Positions 48,901-54,978 of a stretch of DNA of 64,000 nt are shown in pieces. How positions within the stretch are numbered: position 1 is the first letter of the stretch; every line of letters starts with the position of its first letter. This DNA comes from Globodera rostochiensis (lineage: Eukaryota; Nematoda; Chromadorea; Rhabditida; Heteroderidae), in NCBI GenBank assembly GCA_018350325.1, contig JAEVLN010000049.1, forward strand, positions 214,649-278,648, read 5' to 3'. The translations under genes were made by a program, and so were the position numbers. Below the pieces are notes generated by a model. That model ran no database searches. It was not told where the DNA came from and was given only the letters and a program-made list of their open reading frames with translations.

Positions 48901-49315
48901 AAAACCCAAAAACAAAAAATTTTTGGTTTTGGGTTTTGGATGGAGCACAACCCAAAAAAATGCCAAAAAAGAAAATTTGGTTTTGGTTTTGGGTCCAAGT
49001 TTCAGGTCTCTACTTTTGAGCATATTTTGGCATTTTTGACCAAAAATTGAACAAATTTGGTGCACATCTGGCCATTTTTGGAGCATATTAATTCGATTCC
49101 TACTCATAAAAATGTTGTATTTTAAAGGGACATCGTACAAGCATACGCATCGATCGATCTGAGGTGGCATTTTTTATGGGGGTATGAAGCAACAATGTGT
49201 GGACACTTTTTAGAACAATGCGGTGGTCAAAGGCTTTTGTGGGGGCTATTGCGGAGAATGTGCCCCGGATCGCTTCAAGGGACTCATTGTGGAGGTGGAC
49301 CAACGCCAAAAGTGA
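19039..49315 (+). CDS. gon-1: GON-1-type ADAMTS metalloprotease, 40-exon model (complete 3' end, 5' end uncertain)
   Basis: This is a secreted zinc metalloprotease that remodels extracellular matrix; in Caenorhabditis the family member directs gonad shaping and distal tip cell migration. From exon 2 to the stop the joined exons encode about 2,169 residues. The order is prodomain (to about 318), reprolysin-type catalytic domain with [12 protein letters not shown] (His near 463) and Met-turn IMAP (about 490), disintegrin-like region (to about 610), central TSP1 (about 624-677), Cys-rich domain (to about 775), spacer (to about 920), about 14 C-terminal TSP1 repeats, some degenerate, and a GON domain (about 1961-2169) with CGGYCGEC near the end. 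All junctions from exon 2 onward agree in phase. Only exon 1 and the ATG are unresolved. Introns run from 46 bp to 3.5 kb and are full of repeats. Family length and order match nematode GON-1. Confidence 0.9.
20010..21850. repeat. 58-bp minisatellite with 467-bp higher-order period, gon-1 intron 1
   Basis: About 31 units of GATTAGAGACACCCCAGGCC, CGGGTCCTTGAGT and GCTGAGTCGGGATTTGGCCA are present. Between about 20380 and 21780 variants recur every 467 bp (eight units), so blocks of eight were copied together. The left part (20010-20340) has older, more diverged units. Confidence 0.93.
22877..23186 (+). CDS. gon-1: gon-1 exon 2: N-terminal prodomain
   Basis: The exon follows the acceptor atttag. 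It encodes [14 protein letters not shown], the paired-cysteine motif seen in the GON-1 prodomain, then a Gly and Arg-rich stretch. The donor aag/gtcggc leaves two bases, matching exon 3. Similarity fades after the Gly run, so the 3' end is tentative. Confidence 0.65.
23680..23854 (+). CDS. gon-1: gon-1 exon 3: prodomain with Cys motifs
   Basis: It encodes [19 protein letters not shown] and [12 protein letters not shown], the conserved C...C pattern of ADAMTS prodomains. The acceptor is tttttttaag and the donor ggattg/gtaaaa, phase 0. Confidence 0.8.
24440..24643 (+). CDS. gon-1: gon-1 exon 4: end of prodomain with RKRKR site
   Basis: It starts [16 protein letters not shown] after cctcttag, continuing the GGL of exon 3, and contains RKRKR, a strong proprotein-convertase (furin-like) cleavage candidate. 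The 46-bp intron that follows is the shortest in the gene. Confidence 0.85.
24690..25092 (+). CDS. gon-1: gon-1 exon 5: prodomain boundary and start of catalytic domain
   Basis: A variable linker rich in Thr, Ala and Glu leads to [20 protein letters not shown], the usual start of the ADAMTS protease. RSTR is a minimal R-x-x-R convertase site. The exon ends SSLGAAI plus one base at donor a/gtaaaa. Confidence 0.9.
25978..26121 (+). CDS. gon-1: gon-1 exon 6: catalytic domain (apparent TG acceptor)
   Basis: It encodes [15 protein letters not shown] and [11 protein letters not shown], conserved protease core. Phase and homology put the 5' edge directly after cccccttttctg, so the intron ends in TG instead of AG; no AG lies within the 40 bp before it. 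The donor is cacg/gtacgt. Confidence 0.85.
26528..26758 (+). CDS. gon-1: gon-1 exon 7: zinc-binding active site
   Basis: It carries the HExxHxxGxxHD-type motif as [12 protein letters not shown] (codons from 26680), preceded by [15 protein letters not shown]. Catalytic Glu and the three zinc-binding His are present; the Gly usual between them is Asn here, also seen as Ser in some GON-1 relatives. The donor after 26758 leaves one base. Confidence 0.95.
27120..27303 (+). CDS. gon-1: gon-1 exon 8: Met-turn and end of protease domain
   Basis: It begins [20 protein letters not shown], containing the Met-turn methionine, and ends [15 protein letters not shown]. The acceptor is ccaaaag and the donor gcagt/gtttgt, phase 2, which joins exactly to exon 9. 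Confidence 0.93.
27709..27835 (+). CDS. gon-1: gon-1 exon 9: disintegrin-like region, first part
   Basis: It encodes [19 protein letters not shown], then TCRRLWC and GCRTQ, the cysteine pattern that follows the catalytic domain in ADAMTS proteins. The acceptor is ttttacag and the donor cacag/gtggaa. Confidence 0.95.
28215..28368 (+). CDS. gon-1: gon-1 exon 10: disintegrin-like end and start of central TSP1
   Basis: [20 protein letters not shown] finishes the disintegrin-like region; [17 protein letters not shown] opens the central TSP1 repeat. The donor lies within the third Gly codon. Confidence 0.95.
28716..28816 (+). CDS. gon-1: gon-1 exon 11: rest of central TSP1 repeat
   Basis: It encodes [20 protein letters not shown] and [12 protein letters not shown], one of the most conserved parts of the ADAMTS family. 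The donor is gttcag/gtcaat. Confidence 0.95.
29148..29405 (+). CDS. gon-1: gon-1 exon 12: Cys-rich domain
   Basis: It encodes [41 protein letters not shown] and [10 protein letters not shown], the ADAMTS Cys-rich signature. Acceptor and donor are consensus, phase 0 on both sides. Confidence 0.95.
29580..31165. repeat. Complex GATCGAGATT minisatellite inside gon-1 intron 12
   Basis: An array of units of about 90 bp built from CCGATCGAGATTGGGTCACC, GACGGTTTGCCCGTCCCCGA and TCTCCCGATCGAGATCGG is mixed with longer composite units carrying CTCCCGACAATTCCCGATCG. Period and phase keep several frames open, giving artificial ORFs of up to 546 codons. It makes up most of the intron. Confidence 0.9.
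31335..31482 (+). CDS. gon-1: gon-1 exon 13: end of Cys-rich domain and start of spacer
   Basis: [20 protein letters not shown] is the CGVCGG signature at the Cys-rich/spacer border; [13 protein letters not shown] starts the spacer. The donor is cggcg/g plus gtaagc. Confidence 0.95.
31665..32115. repeat. 82-bp tandem repeat in gon-1 intron 13, about six copies
   Basis: Units contain TTGGATTCCGATCGATCTAA, ATTCGGAATTTCAGACCCAA and GTATTCAGAAATAT. They are strongly conserved, so the array is young. Confidence 0.85.
32186..32346 (+). CDS. gon-1: gon-1 exon 14: spacer domain
   Basis: It encodes [30 protein letters not shown] and QYQVSV, matching the spacer. Acceptor cacag, donor cttgag/gtcaaa; phase 1 in, phase 0 out. 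Confidence 0.93.
32841..33098 (+). CDS. gon-1: gon-1 exon 15: spacer end and first C-terminal TSP1
   Basis: [20 protein letters not shown] and [10 protein letters not shown] finish the spacer. An Ala-rich insert follows, then [18 protein letters not shown] opens TSP1. The donor is cag/gtaagc. Confidence 0.92.
33257..33424 (+). CDS. gon-1: gon-1 exon 16: TSP1 remainder
   Basis: It encodes [30 protein letters not shown] and a linker ending GRKWYQ. The acceptor is gaacag and the donor tatcag/gtagaa. Confidence 0.88.
33481..33653. mobile_element. TAGAGC-type MITE in gon-1 intron 16
   Basis: It starts TAGAGCCCGGAACGAGACG and ends CGAAGCTCTCTA. The flanks gtaaccat and gtatccat agree in 7 of 8 bases. 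The inside is a run of CTCGAGATCTCG-like inverted words. Confidence 0.65.
33716..34021 (+). CDS. gon-1: gon-1 exon 17: degenerate TSP1 with poly-Gln tract
   Basis: [20 protein letters not shown] keeps the late part of a TSP1 repeat but lacks the W..W..CSxxCG opening. A Gly/Ala/Pro-rich linker and a Gln run encoded mainly by CAG (about 33917-33985) follow, ending QNRWT at donor acg/gtacgg. Confidence 0.85.
34357..34386 (+). CDS. gon-1: gon-1 exon 18: 30-bp micro-exon
   Basis: The exon encodes only [10 protein letters not shown], the W..W opening of a TSP1 repeat, between tttttag and cag/gtgagc. The next exon begins with the first Cys of CSETCGSG. Confidence 0.85.
34479..34518 (+). CDS. gon-1: gon-1 exon 19: 40-bp exon with CSETCGSGG
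   Basis: It encodes [13 protein letters not shown] plus one base, between cattacag and the perfect donor gtatgt. The phase matches exon 20. Confidence 0.9.
34663..34818. mobile_element. TAGAGC-type MITE in gon-1 intron 19, exact 8-bp target duplication
   Basis: The ends are TAGAGCACGGACCGATCGAG and its inverse (AAGTCCGGGCTCTA). The flanks are identical, gttaggtg at 34655-34662 and 34819-34826. Related debris with GATTCTCGATCG and CCTCAAGTCC lies at 32455-32615, 36369-36430, 41410-41910 and 48150-48262. Confidence 0.8.
34947..35080 (+). CDS. gon-1: gon-1 exon 20: TSP1
   Basis: It encodes [29 protein letters not shown] and then VYSQWYQ, the opening of the next repeat. The donor is tatcag/gtgagg. 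Confidence 0.93.
35488..35663 (+). CDS. gon-1: gon-1 exon 21: TSP1
   Basis: It starts at the Cys of [16 protein letters not shown] and ends FGPWSPCSV with two bases of a Ser codon. The donor is tgag/gtgtgt. Confidence 0.93.
36067..36201 (+). CDS. gon-1: gon-1 exon 22: TSP1
   Basis: It completes [16 protein letters not shown] and ends CPH plus two bases of a Trp codon. Acceptor cccacag, donor actg/gtcagt. Confidence 0.93.
36880..37215. repeat. Tandem repeat of 60-75 bp in gon-1 intron 22
   Basis: About four copies contain GTGCTGCCAACTCAAAATTC and TTTGCACCAAATTGGAATTT. No coding sense was seen. Confidence 0.75.
37738..37923 (+). CDS. gon-1: gon-1 exon 23: TSP1
   Basis: It encodes [27 protein letters not shown] and CSPGRCPY. 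The acceptor is tttcttcag; the donor sits inside a Trp codon. Confidence 0.94.
37989..38511. mobile_element. TAGGGTTCAGCCCC-type MITE with internal 37-bp minisatellite, in intron 23
   Basis: The ends TAGGGTTCAGCCCCGACCCC and GGGGCTGAACCCTA are inverse. The flanks gttcaaat and gttcaaag match in 7 of 8 bases. Nearly all of the inside is a GGGTTGACCATGTCGGGGGT array of about a dozen units. Short relatives lie at 25630-25800 and 41296-41399. Confidence 0.75.
38902..39088 (+). CDS. gon-1: gon-1 exon 24: TSP1
   Basis: It encodes [27 protein letters not shown] and NAEPWSP. The acceptor is tttgaag and the donor ccg/gtgtgt, phase 0 before the next Cys. Confidence 0.92.
39290..39550. repeat. 75-bp tandem repeat in gon-1 intron 24
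   Basis: Three imperfect copies contain GTTGGTCTCGGCATTGATCA and TTGATCAGATTAAAGCCCAT. Confidence 0.75.
39662..39817 (+). CDS. gon-1: gon-1 exon 25: TSP1
   Basis: It starts [20 protein letters not shown], has a Ser/Thr-rich insert, and ends HDREC plus Asn. The donor gcaat/gttaga is weak, so this end is less certain than others; the frame stays open beyond it. Confidence 0.82.
40116..40359 (+). CDS. gon-1: gon-1 exon 26: TSP1 with Gln tract
   Basis: It encodes [15 protein letters not shown], a Gln run, then [20 protein letters not shown] and [11 protein letters not shown], ending at the strong donor gtgagc. The start could be 40116 or a few codons later. Confidence 0.87.
40464..40704. mobile_element. 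TAGAGACC-type MITE hosting a second nested MITE, intron 26
   Basis: The outer element runs from TAGAGACCGG to GGTCCGTCTA with identical 8-bp flanks gttatgat (40456-40463 and 40705-40712). Inside it, 40555-40682 is another element with ends TAGAGTAGGTCGGGATCGGG and its inverse, flanked by gttttggc and gttttggg. Confidence 0.8.
40821..41257 (+). CDS. gon-1: gon-1 exon 27: degenerate TSP1 with Pro/Asn inserts
   Basis: It encodes [25 protein letters not shown] followed by a Pro/Gln stretch where CSxxCG would be expected, an Asn-rich linker, RRRVFCQFF, a second Asn run, and [12 protein letters not shown] at donor attg/gtcagt. It is the least conserved TSP1 module. Confidence 0.85.
42008..42193 (+). 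CDS. gon-1: gon-1 exon 28: TSP1
   Basis: It starts [16 protein letters not shown] after tttgcgcag and ends HWRVGTWSK at donor aag/gtaatt. Confidence 0.94.
42213..42885. mobile_element. MITE with tandem-word ends (GACGAAATGTC), exact 8-bp target duplication, intron 28
   Basis: The identical flanks are cttgaaac (42205-42212 and 42886-42893). Both ends are built from repeated words such as GACGAAATGTCGTTGACGAA and AAAGTCCAATGACG in opposite orientation. There is no ORF of note inside. It lies 20 bp after the exon 28 donor. Confidence 0.8.
43436..43594 (+). CDS. gon-1: gon-1 exon 29: TSP1
   Basis: It encodes [29 protein letters not shown] and CATDKC. The donor is tgc/gtgcgt, phase 0. Confidence 0.92.
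44124..44393 (+). CDS. gon-1: gon-1 exon 30: TSP1
   Basis: It encodes [29 protein letters not shown], a Ser/Asn/Gly-rich insert and MCMALEKPM. The 3' half of this exon (from about 44265) is the left edge of the inverted duplication. Confidence 0.93.
44495..44780. mobile_element. MITE in intron 30 with 9-bp flank repeat, present in both duplication arms
   Basis: The ends GGTACTTTCCTGTTTT and CAAAACAGGAAAGTAC are inverse. The flanks share actcatttt (44486-44494 and 44781-44789). A related copy exists in the right arm, so this insertion is older than the duplication. Confidence 0.65.
44900..44968 (+). CDS. gon-1: gon-1 exon 31: TSP1
   Basis: It encodes [20 protein letters not shown] plus WSQ, a 69-bp exon between aactcag and cag/gtggtg. 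Confidence 0.93.
45712..45853 (+). CDS. gon-1: gon-1 exon 32: last TSP1
   Basis: It starts [20 protein letters not shown] and ends EPCFVRN plus one base. The donor gtacag lies inside the Cys codon that exon 33 completes. Confidence 0.94.
46064..46137 (+). CDS. gon-1: gon-1 exon 33: start of GON domain
   Basis: It encodes [12 protein letters not shown] and MMDGNYT, the conserved opening of GON domains. Acceptor cctcag, donor acg/gtaagg. Confidence 0.93.
46626..46741 (+). CDS. gon-1: gon-1 exon 34: GON domain
   Basis: It encodes [38 protein letters not shown] plus two bases of an Arg codon. The donor is aaag/gtgcgt. Confidence 0.94.
47224..47360 (+). CDS. gon-1: gon-1 exon 35: GON domain
   Basis: It encodes [28 protein letters not shown] and [12 protein letters not shown]. 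The donor is aatc/gtaagg. Confidence 0.95.
48054..48109 (+). CDS. gon-1: gon-1 exon 36: GON domain
   Basis: A 56-bp exon encodes [18 protein letters not shown] after ctatttag; the donor is acg/gtgcgt. Confidence 0.9.
48534..48572 (+). CDS. gon-1: gon-1 exon 37: 39-bp GON exon
   Basis: The exon encodes [13 protein letters not shown], a conserved GON motif, between attttag and cag/gtgagg. Confidence 0.92.
48632..48700 (+). CDS. gon-1: gon-1 exon 38: GON domain
   Basis: It encodes [20 protein letters not shown] and TSK; the donor is aaa/gtgatt. Confidence 0.92.
48887..49012. mobile_element. TAGAGACC-type MITE in intron 38, exact 8-bp target duplication
   Basis: The ends TAGAGACC and GGTCTCTA are inverse. 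The flanks are identical, cttttgag at 48879-48886 and 49013-49020. The inside is AAACCCAAAA and its complement. Confidence 0.8.
49128..49163 (+). CDS. gon-1: gon-1 exon 39: 36-bp GON exon
   Basis: It encodes [12 protein letters not shown], a conserved GON motif. The donor is gag/gtggca; the intron after it is only 50 bp. Confidence 0.88.
49214..49315 (+). CDS. gon-1: gon-1 exon 40: C-terminal end of GON domain with stop
   Basis: It encodes [20 protein letters not shown] and [13 protein letters not shown], ending at TGA 49313-49315. CGGxCGxC is the hallmark end of GON domains. A minisatellite begins within about 20 bp of the stop. Confidence 0.93.
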   Translation, partial: NNAVVKGFCGGYCGECAPDRFKGLIVEVDQRQK

Positions 49316-49329
49316 GTCTCAGTTGTCCG

Positions 49330-49855
49330 TCGTCAACCTCACCCCTCGACTCCCGACATTTTTGGACCTCATCCCCCGACCCCCGGCATTTTTGGACCTC
49401 ATCCCCCGACTCCCGACATGGGCCATACCCCCCGACTCCCGACATTTTTTGGACCTCACCTCGGATTCTCGAAATTTTTGGGCCATATCTTCCGACTCCC
49501 GACATTTTTGGGCCATACCCTCCGACTCCCGACATTTTTGGACCTCACCTCGGACTCCCTACATTTTTCGAGCTCATTCCCGACGTTTGTGAGTCTCAGT
49601 CGTCCGTCGTCAACCTCACCCCCCGACTCCCGACATTTTTGGGCCTCACCCCGACTCCCAACAATTTTGGGTCTCATTCCCGACATTTTTGGGCCTCACC
49701 CCGGGGTTTTGGGCTCACCCCGGATTTTTGGGCATCATTCTCGACATTTTTGGGCCTTACCCCGGATTTTTGGGCATCATTCTTTGGGCCTCACCCCGGA
49801 CTCCCAACATTTTTGGGTCTCATTCCCGGATTTTTGGACCTTATTCCCGACAGGC
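49330..49855. repeat. Roughly 27-bp minisatellite directly after the gon-1 stop
   Basis: Units contain CCCGACTCCCGACATTTTTG followed by GACCTCA or GGCCTCA. They occupy the place where the 3' untranslated region should be. Long ORFs through it are artificial. Confidence 0.85.
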
Positions 49856-50233
49856 AATTGTTGCTTTAAAATTCCGTAAAATCCCGATTAAACAAGCATT
49901 CTGCAAAATGCCGATAGGGCTGTGCTTCTCAAGAGTCTTTTTCCTTCGGTCCCGATAAATTTCGAGACTCTCGCGCAGCGCCCCCATAGTTTTGTGAACT
50001 ATTTTAGGCCGCTCGTTGGGCTCGGCTGATTTGATGCTGCTGAACACGACGAACATGACGAGAACGGATTGATCTCCCTCCCGCTTAGCAACTTCGAGCA
50101 CACACCACACACATTCATTCACCAACACTTCCAGACATGCTATTAAACACTCCAATTGCAAGCCGATTACTAATTTAATGTTTCTTTTAATTATTATTAT
50201 TATTTTTTTTTTAAATTTCTCATCTGATCCCAT
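49841..50233 (-). CDS. Coding-like ORF, unrecognised (minus strand)
   Basis: The minus-strand frame between about 50130 and 49870 has ordinary protein composition (VNECVWCVLEVAKREGD, KIVHKTMGALRESLEIYRDR) and no low-complexity bias. It lies tail to tail with gon-1 and about 1.6 kb beyond the F-box-like gene's stop. I do not recognise it and found no convincing splice sites; it may be an exon of a decayed gene or chance. Confidence 0.3.
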   Translation of the reverse strand: MGSDEKFKKKIIIIIKRNIKLVIGLQLECLIACLEVLVNECVWCVLEVAKREGDQSVLVMFVVFSSIKSAEPNERPKIVHKTMGALRESLEIYRDRRKKTLEKHSPIGILQNACLIGILRNFKATIACRE

Positions 50234-51809
50234 CCATGTACGGGATCAGATCACACTCATGCCCAAGAAGTTATAATCAAGTGTCACGACCAGACGACAG
50301 TCGATACGAGGAATAAAATTTCTGATTTGATCATTATGATCAGAGTTTGCGGATAGCGTCTGATCAGGATTAGATTATGATCAGGTGTTATGACCAGGAT
50401 CTAGACATGATAGTCTCTTCTAAAATATGTGTGATGGTCGTGATCAAAAGTTGCGCACTGCGTCTGAGATTATCTCATCCGGGAATGATCAGGATCAGAT
50501 TGATCATTTTCTGATCTGATTCCATGTACAGATCAGTCCATTGTCATGATTCAACATCATTTAATTGTATGTCGATCAAACAATTGATGAATCAGGAATA
50601 TAAAACACGCACACCAAACTGGTTTGATCATTCTGATCAGAGCTTGTGGATATCATGCCTGATCATCTCTAGACTGACCCGGAGGCTCTGATCAGACCTC
50701 AAAAAATGTACACACATATTGATCATATTGTGCTACACACTGATCATATTGTGCCGCAATTCAATGCTTCTTACACTTTTATATTAACCATGCCGTGCCC
50801 ATTATTATATTGACACACTTTTTTTTTGTCATTTAAATTCATTCAACCAATTTTGTTTTCTTTCCATAAATCGCCAAAAATGATTTTGCGCAATTTTTCT
50901 TTTTTTTGTTTTATTTTATTGGATCATCCATTCTCTCCCATTCCTTTTGCCCGCCACAGCCGCCACGCTTTTCGATGTTATCAAAAAAATATATTTTTTT
51001 GCGTTTTTTGAACAATGTCCTCCTCCTGCCAATCTAATCCATTGACTGCCCTTTTGTTTTTGGAATAAATTTTTTGGTTTTTTTTTTGTTGCAAAATCTC
51101 TGTGCGCTTTTTTGTTCGAGTTTAATATTTAATTGCTCTCCTCCCTTTGCGCACTATTTTTTTAGAAGAATAAAATGTTCTAAAGTAATCGAATTACGAC
51201 AAAAAAAAATTAACATTTTATTCTTTGAAGAAACAGTGTGTTAAAGAGAGAGAAAGAGAGAGTCAGGCAATGAGAGTAATTTGGATCAACGCACCCTATC
51301 TAAAAATTGTTTTACTTTTTCTTTAAGAAATCAGAAATTCAACTCACAACATACCTACCGTAAACATTTTTGTAATCCCACCGGGGGGATTATTTTTCAA
51401 CCTACTCAGAGGGGGCGTGATTATTAGAGGTGGCGGGTTTGCTAATGGAGAGAGAAGACGAGTCTACTGTCGCCTGCTGAAGTTGATGCCATTATTCTTT
51501 CTCAATTTGGATGAAATTAAATACAATGACAAATTTTTAATTTAAATTCAATTGTCGCATTTTCATAGAGCCAGAGGTACTTGTTGGGAACAGGGATGGG
51601 CAGAATCCGTTTTCCGTTTTTTTTTGTTTCAAAATAGATTCCACCCATCCCTGCTGGTTGGGAAACAGAGAGAGAGAGAGAGAGAACATTATTTTGTTCC
51701 ATCTCCGATAGGAAGTGATTAAATTAAAATCCCCGGAGGGGAGGGACCAAAGCTCATTTCAATTAAAAAAAGGGCATTTGCTCTGAATCTCACAACATAA
51801 GTGCCTAAG
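50234..51809. other. AT-rich intergenic stretch, no gene seen
   Basis: Many TGATCA words, a GA microsatellite (51669-51685) and a tiny CAGGGATG-ended palindrome at 51591-51653 are present. No convincing coding frame was seen. Confidence 0.5.
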
Positions 51810-53302
51810 CTAAAGTTGAGAAAATAATTCTCGACGACGACGGAATTTATCCCCATATTTGTTATGAAGAAATATGGCATTCTTTTTTGTTTGCCACAAA
51901 AATGGATCAGCTGCCTCCAATTCCCATTCCGCCCATTGCTTTTCGTCTCGCTCATTTGGGCCTCGCGTCAACATCCAAAATGTGTACAAACGGTTCCAAT
52001 TCACATGTAGATACATATGGCGTCGAAGAACCAATCTCTCGCGCGTCCTTTTGTTCGTCAGATCAAATGGTGACCCATGAAAAAGTCCAAACTCCACACT
52101 GATCACATAACTGATCGGAGATGACGCATTAACAAAATTCTGCAATGTGTCACTAGTGATTTTCATTGGCCAAAAACAATGTGTTAAAAACTGACCGTTT
52201 TGAGTTCCTCCACCTTTTGTGTAACGCCTAAGACGCCACGATAACGCAAAATCTTCGGATGCCCATCCTGCCGGGCTGTGTGAAGCCACATGGACAATGC
52301 TTGGCCAAGAGATGCATGCTCGTGATCAGCAGCACCCGTGGCCTCGGGAAACAGATTTTGGCATTGGATCAGCCGGAGCTTTGGACATTGGCGAAGGACT
52401 GTTGGAGAGATAAGCTGTCGTAAAAGATCAAAGCGGTAGTGACTAAAATTGCCAAGTGCATTGATTTTTTCGGCCAAAAGTGGCCAAATTTCTGGCACAA
52501 GAATCCAAGCTGGAGCATCTGAGTGGAAACCCAAAGATAAGCTGATTTCACCATTGATCAAGTACAAAAAGCGATGGAGAAATTCGATGACTTTCGGACC
52601 AAAGTGACTGAAAAAAAGAGTTGGCAATCAAAAATAAAGGACTAATTTTTAAGAAATTAATCGAATCACATTGCATGCTAGAGACATTTTCAAAAATGTG
52701 TACATCTTTATTTGATTGACCGGAAATCAGCGATTACCGTATGGTTAAAGGGCTTCTGGGTATGAATACCTACCTTATGACGATGCTTTCGGAGCCGACC
52801 AAGTTGATCTTCGGTGACATTTGCATAACTTCCGACTTTACAGAGGTGCCATTTTCTCGAAGTATTTCCAAACAAGGGCATTTTGATAAGCAATTAGATT
52901 CCATTCTTCCAATACGCCATTTTTTTCGCAAAAAATGATCGTCCACGAGCGCATTAAATCGATAATTGATCAGTGCCAGTTTTAGTCCGATTTCGGCACG
53001 TCCGAAAAAGCCAAAAACATCAAACAAAACATCGTCGCAGACGTTCCTGAAATTTTCTCAAAATTTATGAGAAAAGTTGAAAATAATAAAAATTGATGTT
53101 GCCAAATAATATTCTGAGAATTTTTTAGCACTATTTTCATTTAGTGTTTATTTTGAGTCTTTCTTTTGTTTATTCAGAACTAAAATGCATGTCGATATTT
53201 AACATTTGAATTTAATACACAATTTATTAAAAAATATTATATATTAATATATACTTACATTTGTTTCATATATTTTTGTGCTTTCTGCGGAGGTTCCGAC
53301 AT
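51810..53302 (-). CDS. F-box-like family protein, complete four-exon gene (352 residues)
   Basis: The exons are 53302-53259, 53046-52774, 52607-52196 and 52139-51810, all with GT..AG introns and agreeing phases (44+273+412+330 bp). The protein starts MSEPPQKAQKYMKQM, then NVCDDVLFDVFGFFGRAEIG and LKLALINYRFNALVDDHF, an F-box-like N-terminal helical region. The middle has FGPKVIEFLHRF, LRQCPKLRLIQC, LFPEA and LHTARQDGHPKIL; the end has FVNASSPISYVI and DEKQWAEWELEA. This order matches a large family I recall from cyst nematode genomes. F-box proteins select substrates for SCF ubiquitin ligases, but that role here is inferred. The gene sits in the spacer between the two gon-1 duplication arms, convergent with gon-1. 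An upstream in-frame ATG alternative was not needed. Confidence 0.8.
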
Positions 53303-53712
53303 TTTTTAGATCCGCCGAAGAGATTTTTGGTCTTTTAAAAAAATGAACACTCAAAATGAATGATGCTTTAAAATAAATACTAAACTGTGTGTGTGAATTG
53401 AATCCCACTGACCGCATTTGGTCATATTGCCTCTCCGGGGGAACGAGTTGATTGTTTAGAGGTTGAGAATGTTGCCTAATCGACTTCTGAGGTTGAGAGC
53501 TTTGCCTATCCCACTGTTCGGATTCGTTCATAATTGGTTCTCCACGGGCGATATACTTATAGTAATAATGGGTTCCTCTTCCCATGGAAAGGACACTTTT
53601 GTTCGGAGGGGATGAAGGAATGGAGGGTTGGGTTTCCGATTTTTAAAAATATTTTTGGATTGAATTAGAACTAATAGGGAAAAAGATAGAGACTTGGGGT
53701 TCGTTAGACAAA

Positions 53713-53796
53713 ATGCCGGTAGGCGCCACATCGGACAAAAGCACCTGCCAGCCGCAGAACGACCATAACTTGGTCGGCAATAATTTAAATTTTCAG
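53713..53796 (+). CDS. Possible first coding exon of an unidentified plus-strand gene
   Basis: An ATG in the context acaaaATGcc opens 28 codons (MPVGATSDKSTC, then NDHNLVGNNLNFQ) up to a consensus donor cag/gtaata. No downstream exon could be linked with confidence. Confidence 0.25.
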
Positions 53797-54216
53797 GTAA
53801 TAAAATATTATTGTAAATTTTTAACCAGGAGATTCGTCAGAAATCTCAAAAATTGTTTTCATATTGATCTTTGACTCAATTTGTTGAGAGATTTGAAAAA
53901 TTATCAAAATTTTAATGTATTTTACTATTAAATTTGGCGAACGAAAGAATTTTTTTACCATCGTTTTTTGTTTAATTTCAAATGAATAATTGTTCCGATT
54001 GGGTAAAAACATTTAAATTGTCTTGGTAAATTCACTTTTAACAACGCGAGGATTGAACGTCAAACGTCCGTCGCAAACACAACATCCTTCTCAATCCTCA
54101 CTGTTCGGGGACCCGTCGGGAGAGCTATAATTTAGAATAGTTTTATAATTAATACATTTAAAAAAATAATATTAAAAAATGTATTAAATTCACAAATACT
54201 TATATTAATGTATTTT

Positions 54217-54531
54217 TTACCAAATTTGTTCATCATAAAGCTCCAGAATGATTAAATTCGTCGTCGCTTCCTCCAAACGACAAGAATCGGAAGCTTTTTT
54301 TCGCCATTCCTTCCATTGAGCCTCATCCAAACCGGCAGTCGGGCGCCTTTCTAACGCCAAATCGTCTGGGTTGTCTTCATCCAAATCAATTAATCCGAGC
54401 TGTTCTCCATGGTTATTTGTAAAAGTTTTGTAATCAGCCCCGCTCGAAAAATCCGCCGTGCTCTCCTCGTCCAAATAGAGTCCAGACAATCCAAAAACGT
54501 AAGATGCCGGAAAGTTAACACGTTCAAAGGC
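54217..54531 (-). pseudogene. Truncated F-box-like family member (last exon only)
   Basis: After an acceptor tttaag the exon encodes AFERVNFPASYVFGLSG, an acidic stretch, then LDEAQWKEWRKKASDSC, ending in a stop. The layout parallels the last exon of the complete gene 2 kb away (FVNASSPISYVI ... DEKQWAEWELEA), but the sequence has diverged strongly. No upstream exons were found before the gon-1 duplication arm begins at about 54.92 kb, which suggests the duplication breakpoint removed them. It could still be expressed if exons were missed. Confidence 0.45.
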
Positions 54532-54978
54532 CTTAAATTCAAAAAATTAATAATTCCTTAAAAATCGGGTTGATTGCCGAAAATTATAAATTGTTGGATT
54601 GTGGTAAATGTTTGCGTATGACACTGATCAAACACAGATTTTGCGGATTCCGAACCCCGAATTCAAACAAAAAAATCTGATGAAAGCTTCAAAGAATTTA
54701 CAAAAACCCGTGCCTTTGATCAGTTTGTGGCAAAAAAAGAAAATCTTAAAAATTTCGTCCAATAATAATTGTGATCTTTATTTAAAATTAGTCGGAATGT
54801 AACTCAGATTCGGCTTCCACAACACTAAAACCTTTTAAAAAATTTGTTTGACTTTCCAAAAAAAATTCAAAAGTGGTGGCCCCGGTCAGGTGTGGCCGAA
54901 CCCGGACAGAAAAACTATGAAAAACATGTTATCCGTTCCCTATTTATGAGGATTATTTTTATTGAATACAAAAATCAC

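Noticed and set aside
49195..49869. 224-codon ORF at the gon-1 3' end
   Set aside because: The true last exon is in another frame and stops at 49315; the rest is minisatellite.
53244..53585. Minus-strand ORF upstream of the F-box-like gene (MNESEQWDRQSSQ)
   Set aside because: The real first exon (53302-53259) reads in a different frame and splices correctly; this ORF is likely upstream sequence.
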